Shown: positions 16,637 to 25,271, numbered from the stretch's first letter. The stretch is 39,171 bases of DNA from Clostridia bacterium (GCA_017623705.1 JAGAOQ010000001.1:1-39171); one strand, 5' to 3'. Made by a program: numbers and translations. The notes: generated by a model from the sequence alone, not told the origin.

Positions 16637-17301
16637 TATTTAGCCTCCTTTTTTGTTGCAGTTTTTTTCGCTGCACTTGTAGTTGTTTTCTTAGCCGTAG
16701 CTACTGCCTTAGTCCCCAATGGTTTAACAGCATTTGGTTGATCAGCAACTGGCTTTTCTGCCTTAGTAGCCGGAACTGGCTTAGCTGCGGTTTTTGTTGT
16801 TGTAGTTTTAGTTGACTTTACTGCGGTAGCTTTTGGTGTAGCAGTTTTTGTTGCAGTTGTTTCTGCTTTTTGTGCTACGGTCTTACCAGCAGCTTTGTTA
16901 ACATTTTTTTGACCAACTTTTAATTCGTCCAAACGAACTGTAATGTGGCAAGAACGTTTCAAGATACGATCTGCACGACCACGAGCACGTGGCATCATAC
17001 GTTTCATTTGAGGTGCGTTTGTAGCATAACATTCAGCTACAAACAAATTATCCTTTGCCATTGCTAAGTTATTTTCCGCATTAGCAGCTGCACTGTTCAA
17101 AACTTTCAATACAACTGGACTAGCTGATTTGTTTAAGTTTTTCAAAATGTTAACTGCATCTTCGTAGCTTTTACCACGAATCAAGTCTAATACAAATTTA
17201 ACCTTAGAATTTGGGATACGAATATAACGTGCAATTGCATAAGGGCGTTTGTCACGATTAGCTTTTTTACGTTCTGTTCTTTCTTTAATTCCTCTGCTCA
17301 T
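16636..17301 (-). CDS. rplV: 50S ribosomal protein L22 with 90-residue C-terminal tail
   Basis: The core (to about residue 130) is a typical L22: ARYIRIPNSKVKFVLDLIRG, LKVLNSAAANAENN, APQMKRMMPRARGRADRILKRSCHITV. It lines the exit tunnel. A tail of roughly 90 residues follows, made mostly of Lys, Ala, Thr and Val with Pro, about as long as the rest of a small ribosomal protein. The start at 17301 (MSRGIKER) is supported by a GAGAGG SD. An in-frame reading from 17391 would run 30 residues into rpsS and has no SD. Confidence 0.95.
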   Translation of the reverse strand: MSRGIKERTERKKANRDKRPYAIARYIRIPNSKVKFVLDLIRGKSYEDAVNILKNLNKSASPVVLKVLNSAAANAENNLAMAKDNLFVAECYATNAPQMKRMMPRARGRADRILKRSCHITVRLDELKVGQKNVNKAAGKTVAQKAETTATKTATPKATAVKSTKTTTTKTAAKPVPATKAEKPVADQPNAVKPLGTKAVATAKKTTTSAAKKTATKKEAK

Positions 17302-17314
17302 TTTGTTACCTCTC

Positions 17315-17608
17315 TTAACCTTTTTTACCTTTCGCTGCAATGGCTTTAATACCGCCATGAGATTTGAAAGTACGTGTAGGTGCAAATTCACCTAATTTAT
17401 GACCAACCATTTCTGATTTAACATAAACTGGAATGTGTTTACGTCCGTTGTGAACCGCAATTGTATGTCCTACGAAGCTAGGTAAAATTGTACATGCACG
17501 ACACCAAGTTTTCAAAACTTTCTTTTTGCTTTGGTCAGCATTCATTTCTTCGATACGACGTACTAATTTTTGGTTAACGTAAGGTCCTTTCTTAATACTT
17601 CTACTCAT
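17315..17608 (-). CDS. rpsS: 30S ribosomal protein S19
   Basis: A 97-residue 30S head protein: [38 protein letters not shown] and [20 protein letters not shown]. Slightly longer than usual (92), ending AAKGKKG. TAATG overlap with rplB, with the SD AGGAGG in the rplB codons for RR. Confidence 0.98.
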   Translation of the reverse strand: MSRSIKKGPYVNQKLVRRIEEMNADQSKKKVLKTWCRACTILPSFVGHTIAVHNGRKHIPVYVKSEMVGHKLGEFAPTRTFKSHGGIKAIAAKGKKG

Positions 17609-18441
17609 TATTTATCCCTCCTGCTTAAAATAAAGCGATTCGATGGTTTATTTTGTTTACGAGTCTTATGACCCAAGGTTTTCTTACCCCATGGAGATAC
17701 AGGAGATGCAAATCCGACAGGAGATTTACCTTCACCACCACCGTGTGGGTGATCACATGGATTCATAACAACACCACGAACTGTTGGACGTACACCCATG
17801 TGGCGTTTGCGACCTGCTTTACCCAAAGAAATCAATTCATGATCCAAGTTACCAATACGACCAATGGTTGCATAGCAAGCTTCTGGAACACGACGAGTTT
17901 CACCAGATGGCATTTTCAAAATTGCATAGCCATTATCACGACCAGCCAATGTTGCATACATACCTGCTGAACGTGCGATTTTTGCACCTGAACCTGGTTG
18001 CATTTCAATGTTATGAACCATTGAACCAACTGGAACAACTGATAAAGGCATAGCATTACCAACTTTAACTTCAACGTTATCACCAGCAATAACTTTATCG
18101 CCTTTCTTCAAATCTAATGGTGCGATAATATAACGTTTTTCACCATCAACATAGTGCAACAAAGCGATATTAGCTGTACGGTTTGGATCATATTGAATTG
18201 AATCAACAACGGCTGGAACCATACGTTTATCACGTTTGAAGTCAATAATACGATAGTGTTGACGATTACCGCCACCGATATGACGTGTAGTGATACGCCC
18301 ATAAACGTTACGACCACCTGTTTTTTTCTTGGTCGCTAACAAACTTTTTTCAGGTTTTGCATTCTTATCAATTTCGTCGAAAGTCGAAACTGTCTTAAAA
18401 CGTGAACCTGCACTTCTTGGATTAAATCTTTTAATACCCAT
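17608..18441 (-). CDS. rplB: 50S ribosomal protein L2
   Basis: A 277-residue core protein next to the peptidyl-transferase centre. It has the expected segments: [61 protein letters not shown], and the near-universal [18 protein letters not shown] containing the functional His. Length is normal. Confidence 0.99.
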   Translation of the reverse strand: MGIKRFNPRSAGSRFKTVSTFDEIDKNAKPEKSLLATKKKTGGRNVYGRITTRHIGGGNRQHYRIIDFKRDKRMVPAVVDSIQYDPNRTANIALLHYVDGEKRYIIAPLDLKKGDKVIAGDNVEVKVGNAMPLSVVPVGSMVHNIEMQPGSGAKIARSAGMYATLAGRDNGYAILKMPSGETRRVPEACYATIGRIGNLDHELISLGKAGRKRHMGVRPTVRGVVMNPCDHPHGGGEGKSPVGFASPVSPWGKKTLGHKTRKQNKPSNRFILSRRDK

Positions 18442-18453
18442 TCTTCACACTCC

Positions 18454-18744
18454 TTATTGCAAACTCTCGAAAAACTCGATTGGTTTGCTCTCCTTTGTTA
18501 ATTGAATGTAGGCTTTTTTCCATGCCGATTGACGGCCTTCATGCTTGCCTTGACGTTTGATTTTACCTTGGTAGTTAATGGTAGAAACTTTTTCTACTTT
18601 AACACCGAAGATTTCTTCAACAGCATTTTTAATTTGTAACTTGTCAGCATCAGGATGTACCACAAATCCATATTTTTTAGCTTTGATTGAGGCAACACTC
18701 TTTTCACTAACCAAAGGACGAATAATCACATCATGAGCAATCAT
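18454..18744 (-). CDS. rplW: 50S ribosomal protein L23
   Basis: A 96-residue protein at the tunnel exit that docks trigger factor and SRP. It shows DVIIRPLVSEKSVASI, KNAVEEIFGVKVEKVSTINYQGK and KKAYIQLTKE. Overlaps the rplD stop by four bases (ATGA). Confidence 0.97.
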   Translation of the reverse strand: MIAHDVIIRPLVSEKSVASIKAKKYGFVVHPDADKLQIKNAVEEIFGVKVEKVSTINYQGKIKRQGKHEGRQSAWKKAYIQLTKESKPIEFFESLQ

Positions 18745-19370
18745 TTTGCACCTCCATATTGTTTTTCAATTGTTTTTACAGCGTCAACTGAAAGTACCAA
18801 TACACGGTTATTAACAATATCCATAACAGATAATTGTTCACCAGTAGTAACCCCAGCGTGAGGAATATTTTGTACCGCACGAATAAATTCAATATCGTAT
18901 GGATTTACAAACATAACTGATTTATTTTCTAATTTTAATTTTTCAATTATATTAGCAACCAATTTTGTTTTTGATTCTTTCAATTTCAAATCTTTAATTA
19001 CCAACAATTCTTGGTCTGCTAATTTTGCAGAAATAGCCGAAACAAAAGCAGCAGATTTTTTCTTTTGGTTAATCTTTGTTGAGAAATCACGTGGCTTTGG
19101 AGCAAAAACAATACCACCGCCTGTAAATTGTGGACCTTTGGTAGTACCTTGACGAGCATTACCAGTACCTTTTTGACGATAAGGTTTCTTTTTGTGTCCA
19201 CGAACTTCGGACATTGTTAAAGTTGATTTTGTACCTTGACGTTGGTTGTTATTCAAAGCAACTGCAACTTCGTGAATTAAAACTTCATTACGGTCAGCAC
19301 CAAATACTTCTTTGCTAACTTCTAATTCTTCAACCTTCTTACCTGATTTATCAATAACATTTAATTTCAT
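18741..19370 (-). CDS. rplD: 50S ribosomal protein L4
   Basis: A 209-residue tunnel-lining protein. The extended loop RGHKKKPYRQKGTGNARQGT and the FAPKPRDFSTKINQKKK segment are typical. In E. coli L4 represses its own S10 operon through the mRNA leader. Whether it does so here is unknown, although the operon does have a structured leader. Overlaps the rplC stop by four bases. Confidence 0.98.
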   Translation of the reverse strand: MKLNVIDKSGKKVEELEVSKEVFGADRNEVLIHEVAVALNNNQRQGTKSTLTMSEVRGHKKKPYRQKGTGNARQGTTKGPQFTGGGIVFAPKPRDFSTKINQKKKSAAFVSAISAKLADQELLVIKDLKLKESKTKLVANIIEKLKLENKSVMFVNPYDIEFIRAVQNIPHAGVTTGEQLSVMDIVNNRVLVLSVDAVKTIEKQYGGAK

Positions 19371-20014
19371 TTGTTACCTCTCATTACGCTTTTTGCTTGT
19401 TGAACAGTAACAACTCGTCCGCTAGGACCAGGGATACTTCCTTTAATCATTAAGCAATTTTTTGCGACATCGACTTTTACAACTTGTAAGTTTTTAACAG
19501 TAACTTGTTCATTACCATAATGACCAGCCATGTGTTTATTTTTCCAAACACGACCCGGGAAAGTACGACCACCCATTGCACCTTGTGCACGATGAACAGG
19601 ACCGCCACCATGCGACATTCTGCCACGAGCATTATTCCAACGTTGGATCGCACCAGTCATTCCACGACCACGAGTGTTTGAAGTAACATCAACTAAATCA
19701 CCAGCAGTGAAAACATCACATTTAATTTCTTGACCTAATTGATATTCAGCAACATCTTCGGTAGTAAATTCACGTAAAACTTTTTTTGGTGTAACACCAG
19801 CTTTTTTGAAAAGACCTTCCTCTGGCTTGTTGGTTAAATTCTTTTTTTGTTCAATCGCACCAACTTGGATTGCATTATAGCCATCATTTTTTTGTGTTTT
19901 AATTTGCGTAACATAGTTAGGTGTAGTTTCAACAACAGTAACAGGAATAACTTTACCTGTTTCATCAAATAACTGTGTCATGCCAATTTTTTTACCAATC
20001 ATATATTTTTTCAT
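19367..20014 (-). CDS. rplC: 50S ribosomal protein L3
   Basis: A 215-residue protein reaching the peptidyl-transferase centre. IGKKIGMTQLFDETGKVIPV, GMTGAIQRWNNARGRMSHGGG and RTFPGRVWKNKHMAGHYGNEQVTV are diagnostic. Start ATG 20014 follows the rpsJ stop by 12 bases. Confidence 0.98.
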   Translation of the reverse strand: MKKYMIGKKIGMTQLFDETGKVIPVTVVETTPNYVTQIKTQKNDGYNAIQVGAIEQKKNLTNKPEEGLFKKAGVTPKKVLREFTTEDVAEYQLGQEIKCDVFTAGDLVDVTSNTRGRGMTGAIQRWNNARGRMSHGGGPVHRAQGAMGGRTFPGRVWKNKHMAGHYGNEQVTVKNLQVVKVDVAKNCLMIKGSIPGPSGRVVTVQQAKSVMRGNK

Positions 20015-20026
20015 TGTGCACTACCC

Positions 20027-20341
20027 TTATAATTTAACTTGAATGTCAACGCCAGCAGGCATTTCCAAACGAGTTAACGCTTCTACGACTTTTTGATTTG
20101 GGTTGTAAATATCAACCAAACGTTTGTGAGTACGTGATTCAAATTGTTCACGACTATCTTTGTATTTGTGCGGACTGCGAATAACCGTTACAACTTCACG
20201 AACGGTTGGCATCGGCACAGGACCAACGATTTTAGCCCCATTTCGTTCTGCGATTTCACGAACACGACCACATGCTGCATCAACAGCTTGGTAGTCATAA
20301 CCCGACAAACGCACACGAATTTTTTGTTTCTGTTCTGCCAT
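20027..20341 (-). CDS. rpsJ: 30S ribosomal protein S10
   Basis: A 104-residue protein, first gene of the S10-spc operon and also a partner of NusB in antitermination in studied bacteria. KIRVRLSGYDYQAVDAACG, GPVPMPTVREVVTVIRSPHKYKDSREQFE and HKRLVDIY are present. The start at 20341 is set by AAGGAG five bases upstream. In-frame ATGs at 20368 and 20443 lack an SD, and the latter lies within the -10 region. Unlike most first genes here it has a real 5' leader. Confidence 0.97.
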   Translation of the reverse strand: MAEQKQKIRVRLSGYDYQAVDAACGRVREIAERNGAKIVGPVPMPTVREVVTVIRSPHKYKDSREQFESRTHKRLVDIYNPNQKVVEALTRLEMPAGVDIQVKL

Positions 20342-20435
20342 TTCTTTCTCCTTAATTTTATTTATCATATTTGGGTTTCCTGTCGTTCGCCGTGTGTTTC
20401 TTTTTTTAACACGCAACAGGCTTGCCAAACGCAGA
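20342..20435 (-). promoter_or_regulatory. 5' leader of the S10 operon mRNA with hairpin
   Basis: About 94 nt lie between the predicted start of transcription (near 20435) and rpsJ. The minus strand can form a two-part stem: CCTGT (20416-20420) with ACAGG (20379-20383) outside, CGTGT (20409-20413) with ACACG (20391-20395) inside, separated by unpaired bases. It may be an autoregulatory ribosomal-protein leader, but no T-run follows and it does not match a leader class I can name. Confidence 0.4.
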
Positions 20436-20441
20436 TTTAAC

Positions 20442-20470
20442 ATTATACTTTTTTAAGACTTATATGTCAA
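20442..20470 (-). promoter_or_regulatory. Sigma-A promoter of the S10-spc operon
   Basis: Perfect consensus boxes TTGACA (20465-20470) and TATAAT (20442-20447) with a 17-base spacer, the strongest promoter in the window and fitting for ribosomal genes. It lies just after the stop codon of the leucine-rich-repeat gene, with no terminator between them. Confidence 0.93.
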
Positions 20471-20484
20471 CACTTATTCCAAGA

Positions 20485-22683
20485 TTAACGAGCACGTCGC
20501 TTCAAGAAACCAGAAATTGAGCCAACCACTACTGCCCCAGTAAACAAGATTGCCGTAACAATAAAGTATTGTATTAAGTTAATATTAAACAGCTTTGAGC
20601 CATAATTAGGAACATCTTTTTCACGTTCTAGATTGGTATAGCTTGTTTGCAACCCGGCAAGTGCTGTGTTAATCGCGTCTTTGGTAACTAATTCATCTTG
20701 CTTTCCCTCAATCAAAATCAACTGAATATCTAATTGGTCATACGTACCAGTTTTATAGTTTTCTGGTACCAAATCATCACAAATTGAAAGCCAAACTTGT
20801 AAACGGACCATTTGTTTTTCAATACCTTCTTCACACAAGTTTTGGCGAGCATTTTCCAACGCACGACGAACATTAGAAATTGACAAATTATGTTCAGTTA
20901 CCTGATATGCTTTTTGCAAACACGCTTGCAATTCCGCCCAACTTGCTTGCGTATAGTCAGTACGATTAAGCATTTCACAAGTCAAAATTTCTTTACAAAG
21001 CGGACTGGAATTTTCGTCAATATCAACAATAATGTTTTCGTATTTTTCACGTAACGTTTTCCACAGTTCCATTGGCTTTTCATACGTGATAATACCTTTC
21101 AAGAAACTTTCCGCAGTCAACTTAACAATATCAAATTCAGATAGTAAATTATTATCATTAACTGCATTTTCATAATCAATTTCGTTAAGCTGATTAACTA
21201 CTTCAACTAAATTACGTAAACCAACTTGATAGTCTGTGCTTTCCAATAAATTTTGATAATTTGTGCCGTTTAATGCTTCTTGAATCATGTTTACTTTTTC
21301 ATTTAATTCGGTAACATGATTGTTAACAATATAGTCAAATGTTACTGCTGCTTTTGCTGATAAAGATTTTGCACGGTAATAGCTTGATTTGAAGGATTCC
21401 CAAAAGTCAATCTTGAAACGCATGCGTACATCGGCATCAAATATATACACTTCCGCATCAGTAATAGCATCTTCCAAAGTATCACTTGCTCCTGTTATTG
21501 TATCGCTATAATACTTTGCACGGTAGGTAGTTGTATCACCAATTTGCTCCCAACATTCAAAAGGCATTGTTGGTTCTAAATTAGGAAACAGTTGCTCAAA
21601 TGCAGGTTCAACAACTCCGCTTTCGCCTTGATAAATACAAGCATCAACACTTTCTTCTTCATCATTTGCGATAAAAGTACATAATTGTGCGTTACAATGG
21701 ACTGGAACAGTTGTTGCCCAATTAACTGGCTTACTTGTTGCATTGGTAAAAATCACATCGTTATCAATCGCATTAACTGCAATATTAGTTACAGTATCAG
21801 GTATGTAAAGACTATCGGCAACATGCTTTGACAAAGCCCAATTCGAAATCGTAGTAACACTACTTGGAATGACTGTATCACGACCACCCAAAACTAACGT
21901 ATCGTTTTCAGTATTTATTGTCTCCAACAAGCATTTACCAATTTCATCGTAATGATAGTTACTGTTTGCAGTAACGACAATATCGGTTAAATTAACCAAA
22001 CTACTGAAAGCTAATCTTGTATTATCATTCAACTCAACTTCATCACCTAATTTAAGTGCGGTAACTTGCAAACAATTACCAAAACTATCGCTACTTAAAG
22101 TACCATTGCTGTTTAGTTCAATACTTTGCAAAGCTAAACAATTTTTGAACGCACCCTCTCCTACGGATTCAACACTGGCTGGGATTACAATCGATTTTAA
22201 TGATAAGCAATTTTTGAAAGCATAACCACCAATGTCAGTTAGATTTTCGCTAAAAATAACTCTTTCCAAAGCCACACACCCCGAGAATGCACCTTTTTTG
22301 TTTTCCAAATCACCCATAATTTTTGTTACACTATTTGGAATTTTAAGTTCAACCAAAGCACTATGATCAGTGAAAGCATTTGCCGCAATTTTCGTAACTG
22401 GATAATCTTTTGGTCCAAACTTTACACTTTCTGGAATTGAACAAGTTTTAGCATTATAATTATAATAATTAACTAGCGTTACTTCTTCATCTTCCAACAA
22501 GAAATCGAACTGTCCCGAACTATCAACCTGGCGATCGGGAGTATTACGATAACTATATATAACAAGCACACAAAGTCCAGCCACGGCGACCAATAAAACA
22601 ATCGCAACAAACACTAAAAAAATACGTAGTTTAGAGCTACGACTTTTAATGAATGTTGTTGGTGTTCCCTGCGTCTTGTCCAT
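20485..22683 (-). CDS. BspA-type leucine-rich-repeat protein with two membrane anchors
   Basis: A 732-residue protein. A short basic cytoplasmic N-terminus and a transmembrane helix (about residues 20-44) lead to an LRR_5/BspA-type region (about 60-310) with repeats such as IGGYAFKNCLSLKSIVIPASV. A helical region follows (about 420-690) whose later part (SWAELQACLQKAYQV, TYDQLDIQLILIEGKQDEL) resembles FIVAR modules of surface proteins. A second helix (about 702-722) and a basic GFLKRRAR end complete it. The layout suggests an outward loop held at both ends. BspA-type repeats mediate binding in several host-associated bacteria; the ligand is unknown. It has an SD and follows the DUF1828-like gene by 11 bases. 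Confidence 0.75.
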   Translation of the reverse strand: MDKTQGTPTTFIKSRSSKLRIFLVFVAIVLLVAVAGLCVLVIYSYRNTPDRQVDSSGQFDFLLEDEEVTLVNYYNYNAKTCSIPESVKFGPKDYPVTKIAANAFTDHSALVELKIPNSVTKIMGDLENKKGAFSGCVALERVIFSENLTDIGGYAFKNCLSLKSIVIPASVESVGEGAFKNCLALQSIELNSNGTLSSDSFGNCLQVTALKLGDEVELNDNTRLAFSSLVNLTDIVVTANSNYHYDEIGKCLLETINTENDTLVLGGRDTVIPSSVTTISNWALSKHVADSLYIPDTVTNIAVNAIDNDVIFTNATSKPVNWATTVPVHCNAQLCTFIANDEEESVDACIYQGESGVVEPAFEQLFPNLEPTMPFECWEQIGDTTTYRAKYYSDTITGASDTLEDAITDAEVYIFDADVRMRFKIDFWESFKSSYYRAKSLSAKAAVTFDYIVNNHVTELNEKVNMIQEALNGTNYQNLLESTDYQVGLRNLVEVVNQLNEIDYENAVNDNNLLSEFDIVKLTAESFLKGIITYEKPMELWKTLREKYENIIVDIDENSSPLCKEILTCEMLNRTDYTQASWAELQACLQKAYQVTEHNLSISNVRRALENARQNLCEEGIEKQMVRLQVWLSICDDLVPENYKTGTYDQLDIQLILIEGKQDELVTKDAINTALAGLQTSYTNLEREKDVPNYGSKLFNINLIQYFIVTAILFTGAVVVGSISGFLKRRAR

Positions 22684-22694
22684 CTAGCACACCC

Positions 22695-23072
22695 TTAAAC
22701 ATAAAAGATTTTCATATTCAACATGAATGAAATCGCTTGAATTAAATAGGACAAATTGATGTGAATATTTTTAGGCGTACAATCAATCACAATATTATTA
22801 CCGTCTTTGCGACAACCATATTGTTTCAAAATCGCCACTAGGTTCTTAATAACATCAGGTTCAGACAACTCGAAGATTTGGTCTAATTCTTTAAGAGTTG
22901 CACCTTCATCACTCAAATAAAAACGACCGTCATTAGTTGCAATTAAATAAATTTCGTACAAGCCAGAATTAGTCTTATACATAGGAACAGCGATTGGATA
23001 CTTTTGATTGTTAATCTTACCAACCTTCACTTTATCACGGAAAAATTTTTCTAATTGTTCTTCTAGTTTCAT
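22695..23072 (-). CDS. DUF1828-like protein
   Basis: A 125-residue soluble protein. The stretch YEIYLIATNDGRFYLSDEGATLKEL resembles the core of DUF1828 proteins (strand, acidic turn, then D-G-x-T). I am only moderately sure of this family and no function is established. DUF1828-type proteins are often found near toxin or mobile genes, but none is visible here. It lies between the nucleoside phosphorylase and the leucine-rich-repeat gene and has its own promoter, without an SD. Confidence 0.55.
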   Translation of the reverse strand: MKLEEQLEKFFRDKVKVGKINNQKYPIAVPMYKTNSGLYEIYLIATNDGRFYLSDEGATLKELDQIFELSEPDVIKNLVAILKQYGCRKDGNNIVIDCTPKNIHINLSYLIQAISFMLNMKIFYV

Positions 23073-23080
23073 ACTAATAT

Positions 23081-23109
23081 AGTATATACTAAAACTTTTA
23101 TAACTTCAA
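23081..23109 (-). promoter_or_regulatory. Predicted leaderless promoter of the DUF1828-like gene
   Basis: TTGAAG (23104-23109), 17-base spacer, TATACT (23081-23086), eight bases to the ATG at 23072. The -35 is made from the last codons of the nucleoside phosphorylase gene, so the two units are packed without spacer DNA. Confidence 0.7.
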
Positions 23110-23949
23110 AACACATTTTACAGCTAAGTCAAATAGGTGTTCACGCATATCATTACGTGAGTGCCAGTTGCGATAATCCCAACCTTCCTTATGCACAACA
23201 TCACCAGCATACAATAAGACAGCACAATCCAAACCTTTGAACTGCGACACTGCATAATAAGCGGCACATTCCATTTCCACCGTTGCACAACCTTCTTGAC
23301 GACGCATTTCAACTTTATCCGGAGTTTCACGGAAAGAAGCGTCCGTCGTCCAAGTTTTAATTTCTAGATAATCTTGGTTTTCTGCTTGCAAACAAGCAAC
23401 AACTTTTTGACGGACATTTTCGTTAATCGCAACTTCACGTGCTGGCGGTAAATAGTGATAACTTGTACCTTCATCACGAACAGCAGCAGTTGCTAACAAA
23501 ATTTTCTCACCAGTAATTGAATCGTCTAACGTACCTGCCCCACCACAAACAACAAATTTCTGTACCCCCATTGCCGACAAAATTTCCAGCATACGGGCGG
23601 CTTGCGGAGCTCCCAACGGGCAAAGCAAAACATAGATTGATTCACTCGGCGTATCTAGTTGATAAACTTCGGGACGTTTACCTTCAATCCTTAACTTGAA
23701 AGCTTCAAAGATTTTATAACTCGTTTCCATCTTGACAACCACGTCTTGAAAGTAAGTAATTAAGCAACGTTTTATTTGTTTACGCTTTGGATAGATGTCA
23801 GTTTTAACTTTGGTAATTGAAAGTTTATTCGCATCGTATTCTAAAATTGGAAACGGCTGTGCAATTATTTTATTTTTAATTTCTTTAATTGCTACTCTTT
23901 CTTCGCCATTTTCGGACAGCATATTACGCACTTCTTGATCTTTGTTCAT
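23098..23949 (-). CDS. Nucleoside phosphorylase (PNP/uridine phosphorylase family)
   Basis: A 283-residue enzyme expected to split nucleosides with phosphate into base and (deoxy)ribose 1-phosphate. The phosphate-binding region is visible around CPLGAPQAARMLEILSAMG and FVVCGGAGTLDDSITGE. The active-site segment VEMECAAYYAVSQFKG carries the ribose-binding Met-Glu pair, and TTDASFRETPDK matches the family. The N-terminal 60 residues are longer than in E. coli Udp. The substrate (purine or pyrimidine) cannot be decided from sequence. It is a single gene in its own unit, with a -10 six bases before the ATG. Confidence 0.85.
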   Translation of the reverse strand: MNKDQEVRNMLSENGEERVAIKEIKNKIIAQPFPILEYDANKLSITKVKTDIYPKRKQIKRCLITYFQDVVVKMETSYKIFEAFKLRIEGKRPEVYQLDTPSESIYVLLCPLGAPQAARMLEILSAMGVQKFVVCGGAGTLDDSITGEKILLATAAVRDEGTSYHYLPPAREVAINENVRQKVVACLQAENQDYLEIKTWTTDASFRETPDKVEMRRQEGCATVEMECAAYYAVSQFKGLDCAVLLYAGDVVHKEGWDYRNWHSRNDMREHLFDLAVKCVLKL

Positions 23950-23955
23950 GTAAAA

Positions 23956-23984
23956 ATGTTACCTTTCTACCGTTTTTTTTGCAA
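23956..23984 (-). promoter_or_regulatory. Predicted leaderless promoter of the nucleoside phosphorylase gene
   Basis: TTGCAA (23979-23984), 17-base spacer, TAACAT (23956-23961), six bases to the ATG at 23949. An AAAGG in the spacer is too far (about 15 bases) from the ATG to be a normal SD; if transcription instead began further upstream it might serve. Confidence 0.55.
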
Positions 23985-23998
23985 GCATATTTATAGTT

Positions 23999-24781
23999 GT
24001 GGAAACGTTGCTCCAAACTTTTTTAACCGCAGGTCAAGATGGATTACACCTTATTGCGACCGCTGTATTGCCTGTACTATTCCCGTTTTTTGTAATCACA
24101 ACTTTAATCTTAAACTTAACTTCCACAACAAGACCGTGGATTGTTACACTGTTAGCTTACTGCTCGGGCTATCCAAATGGTGCCCGCTTAACCCAAAATC
24201 TTTACCATCAACAACGCATCAATTTAGCACAAGCTCAAACCTTATCCGTCATCACTTCCACACCAAGTCCAATCTTTGTCATTGCTACGGCGGGGACAGT
24301 CTTTTTGCAAGATACAATTTTAGGTTGTGTTATTTTTATCTGTGCCGTTATTTCCGCTCTTATCAATGGCTGGTTATGGCAATTTCATCATGCAAAGACT
24401 GCACCACAACAAAATGTCAAAACACCAAACATCACCCAAACAATAAGTTTCACTCGGGCGTTCAGCGACGCTTTAACCAGTGCAACAGCATCAATCCTAA
24501 ATGTTTGTGGAATTGTTTTATTTTTCTATATTGGTTCACGCCTACTCACATTACCGCCCTTGCTTGCTGGTATCTTTGAAATGACAACTGGTGTAGCCAG
24601 CACCATTAACCCGCTATTGATTCAGTTTTTTATTACCTTTGGCGGACTTTCCGTTGCAATGCAACAACAAATTTTTATGCAAAATTTTCAAATTAAATTT
24701 CATACATACCTAGCTTACAAAATTACGCATGCTATTTTAGCGTGTGCTTTATTAACTATTTATTTATGGTTTTTTAATTAA
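23999..24781 (+). CDS. YlbJ-like / nucleoside-recognition-type membrane protein
   Basis: A 260-residue protein with six to seven hydrophobic segments. AVLPVLFPFFVITTLIL near residues 23-39 and GYPNGARLTQNLYHQQRIN near 58-76 match the pattern of YlbJ, where LFPFF and GYPxGAK are typical. STPSPIFVIATAGTVFL corresponds to its NNSGPLFI segment. B. subtilis YlbJ is a larger sporulation membrane protein, so this is a short relative and its role is uncertain. The GTG start at 23999 has no SD, and an AT-rich block lies just upstream. The 3' end overlaps rsmD by 18 bases on the opposite strand. Confidence 0.7.
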   Translation: METLLQTFLTAGQDGLHLIATAVLPVLFPFFVITTLILNLTSTTRPWIVTLLAYCSGYPNGARLTQNLYHQQRINLAQAQTLSVITSTPSPIFVIATAGTVFLQDTILGCVIFICAVISALINGWLWQFHHAKTAPQQNVKTPNITQTISFTRAFSDALTSATASILNVCGIVLFFYIGSRLLTLPPLLAGIFEMTTGVASTINPLLIQFFITFGGLSVAMQQQIFMQNFQIKFHTYLAYKITHAILACALLTIYLWFFN

Positions 24782-25258
24782 ATAAATCCATGTACGCCCA
24801 TAACGACGAGAGTCAATAATCTGTGCATGTTCAAACTCATGGTCCGTTTCAAACACGATTAAACCACTTTGAATAACATCAATCGCTTTTTCCCCATAAT
24901 CACTTGCATAAGGTGGATCTAAAAAAATCACGTCGTAATCACCACCGATCGCATTTAAATAATCTTTTTTCGTAACCCGATAATTTTGCCAAATTTGACC
25001 GAGATTTTTTTTAATGACACTAATCGCCATTGAATCCGTATCATTAAAATGGACAAAGCTTGCTCCACGAGATAAACATTCAATCCCGTATGCCCCCGTT
25101 CCCGCAAATAAGTCCAACACACGTAAACCATTAAAATCAACATAATTTGCTAATAAATTAAAAACATTTTCTTTGACACGATCCGTCGTTGGTCGTGTCT
25201 TTGGTGCATAGTATTCGACTAACTTTTTACCACGATGACTGCCTGCAATTATTCGCAT
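24764..25258 (-). CDS. rsmD: 16S rRNA (guanine966-N2) methyltransferase RsmD
   Basis: A 164-residue methyltransferase. It opens MRIIAGSHRGKKL and has the RPTTDRVKENVFNLL substrate segment. The SAM-binding motif I is VLDLFAGTGAYGIECLSRGA, and the catalytic IFLDPPY lies near residues 112-118. It modifies G966 in the 30S head during assembly. Length is slightly short of the usual 180-200. coaD, its common neighbour in Bacillota, is absent. No SD; promoter discussed separately. Confidence 0.93.
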   Translation of the reverse strand: MRIIAGSHRGKKLVEYYAPKTRPTTDRVKENVFNLLANYVDFNGLRVLDLFAGTGAYGIECLSRGASFVHFNDTDSMAISVIKKNLGQIWQNYRVTKKDYLNAIGGDYDVIFLDPPYASDYGEKAIDVIQSGLIVFETDHEFEHAQIIDSRRYGRTWIYLIKKP

Positions 25259-25271
25259 ACTTAATCATATA
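25243..25271 (+). promoter_or_regulatory. Predicted leaderless promoter of alr
   Basis: CTGCAA (25243-25248, inside rsmD), 17-base spacer, CATATA (25266-25271), seven bases to the ATG at 25279. The -10 occupies the same six bases as the rsmD -10 on the other strand. Both boxes are imperfect. Confidence 0.45.

Noticed and set aside
20342..20443. Longer S10 start at 20443 or 20368
   Set aside because: The ATG at 20441-20443 overlaps the -10 hexamer and would not be transcribed, and neither upstream start has an SD, whereas 20341 has AAGGAG at good spacing.
23979..23998. Leaderless promoter for the YlbJ-like gene
   Set aside because: AT-rich sequence precedes the GTG, but no -10/-35 pair with acceptable spacing could be assigned.
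23935..24579. Plus-strand 214-codon open frame overlapping the YlbJ-like gene
   Set aside because: It is Cys/His/Asn-rich with no domain pattern, while the overlapping frame at 23999 encodes a coherent membrane protein with family motifs.
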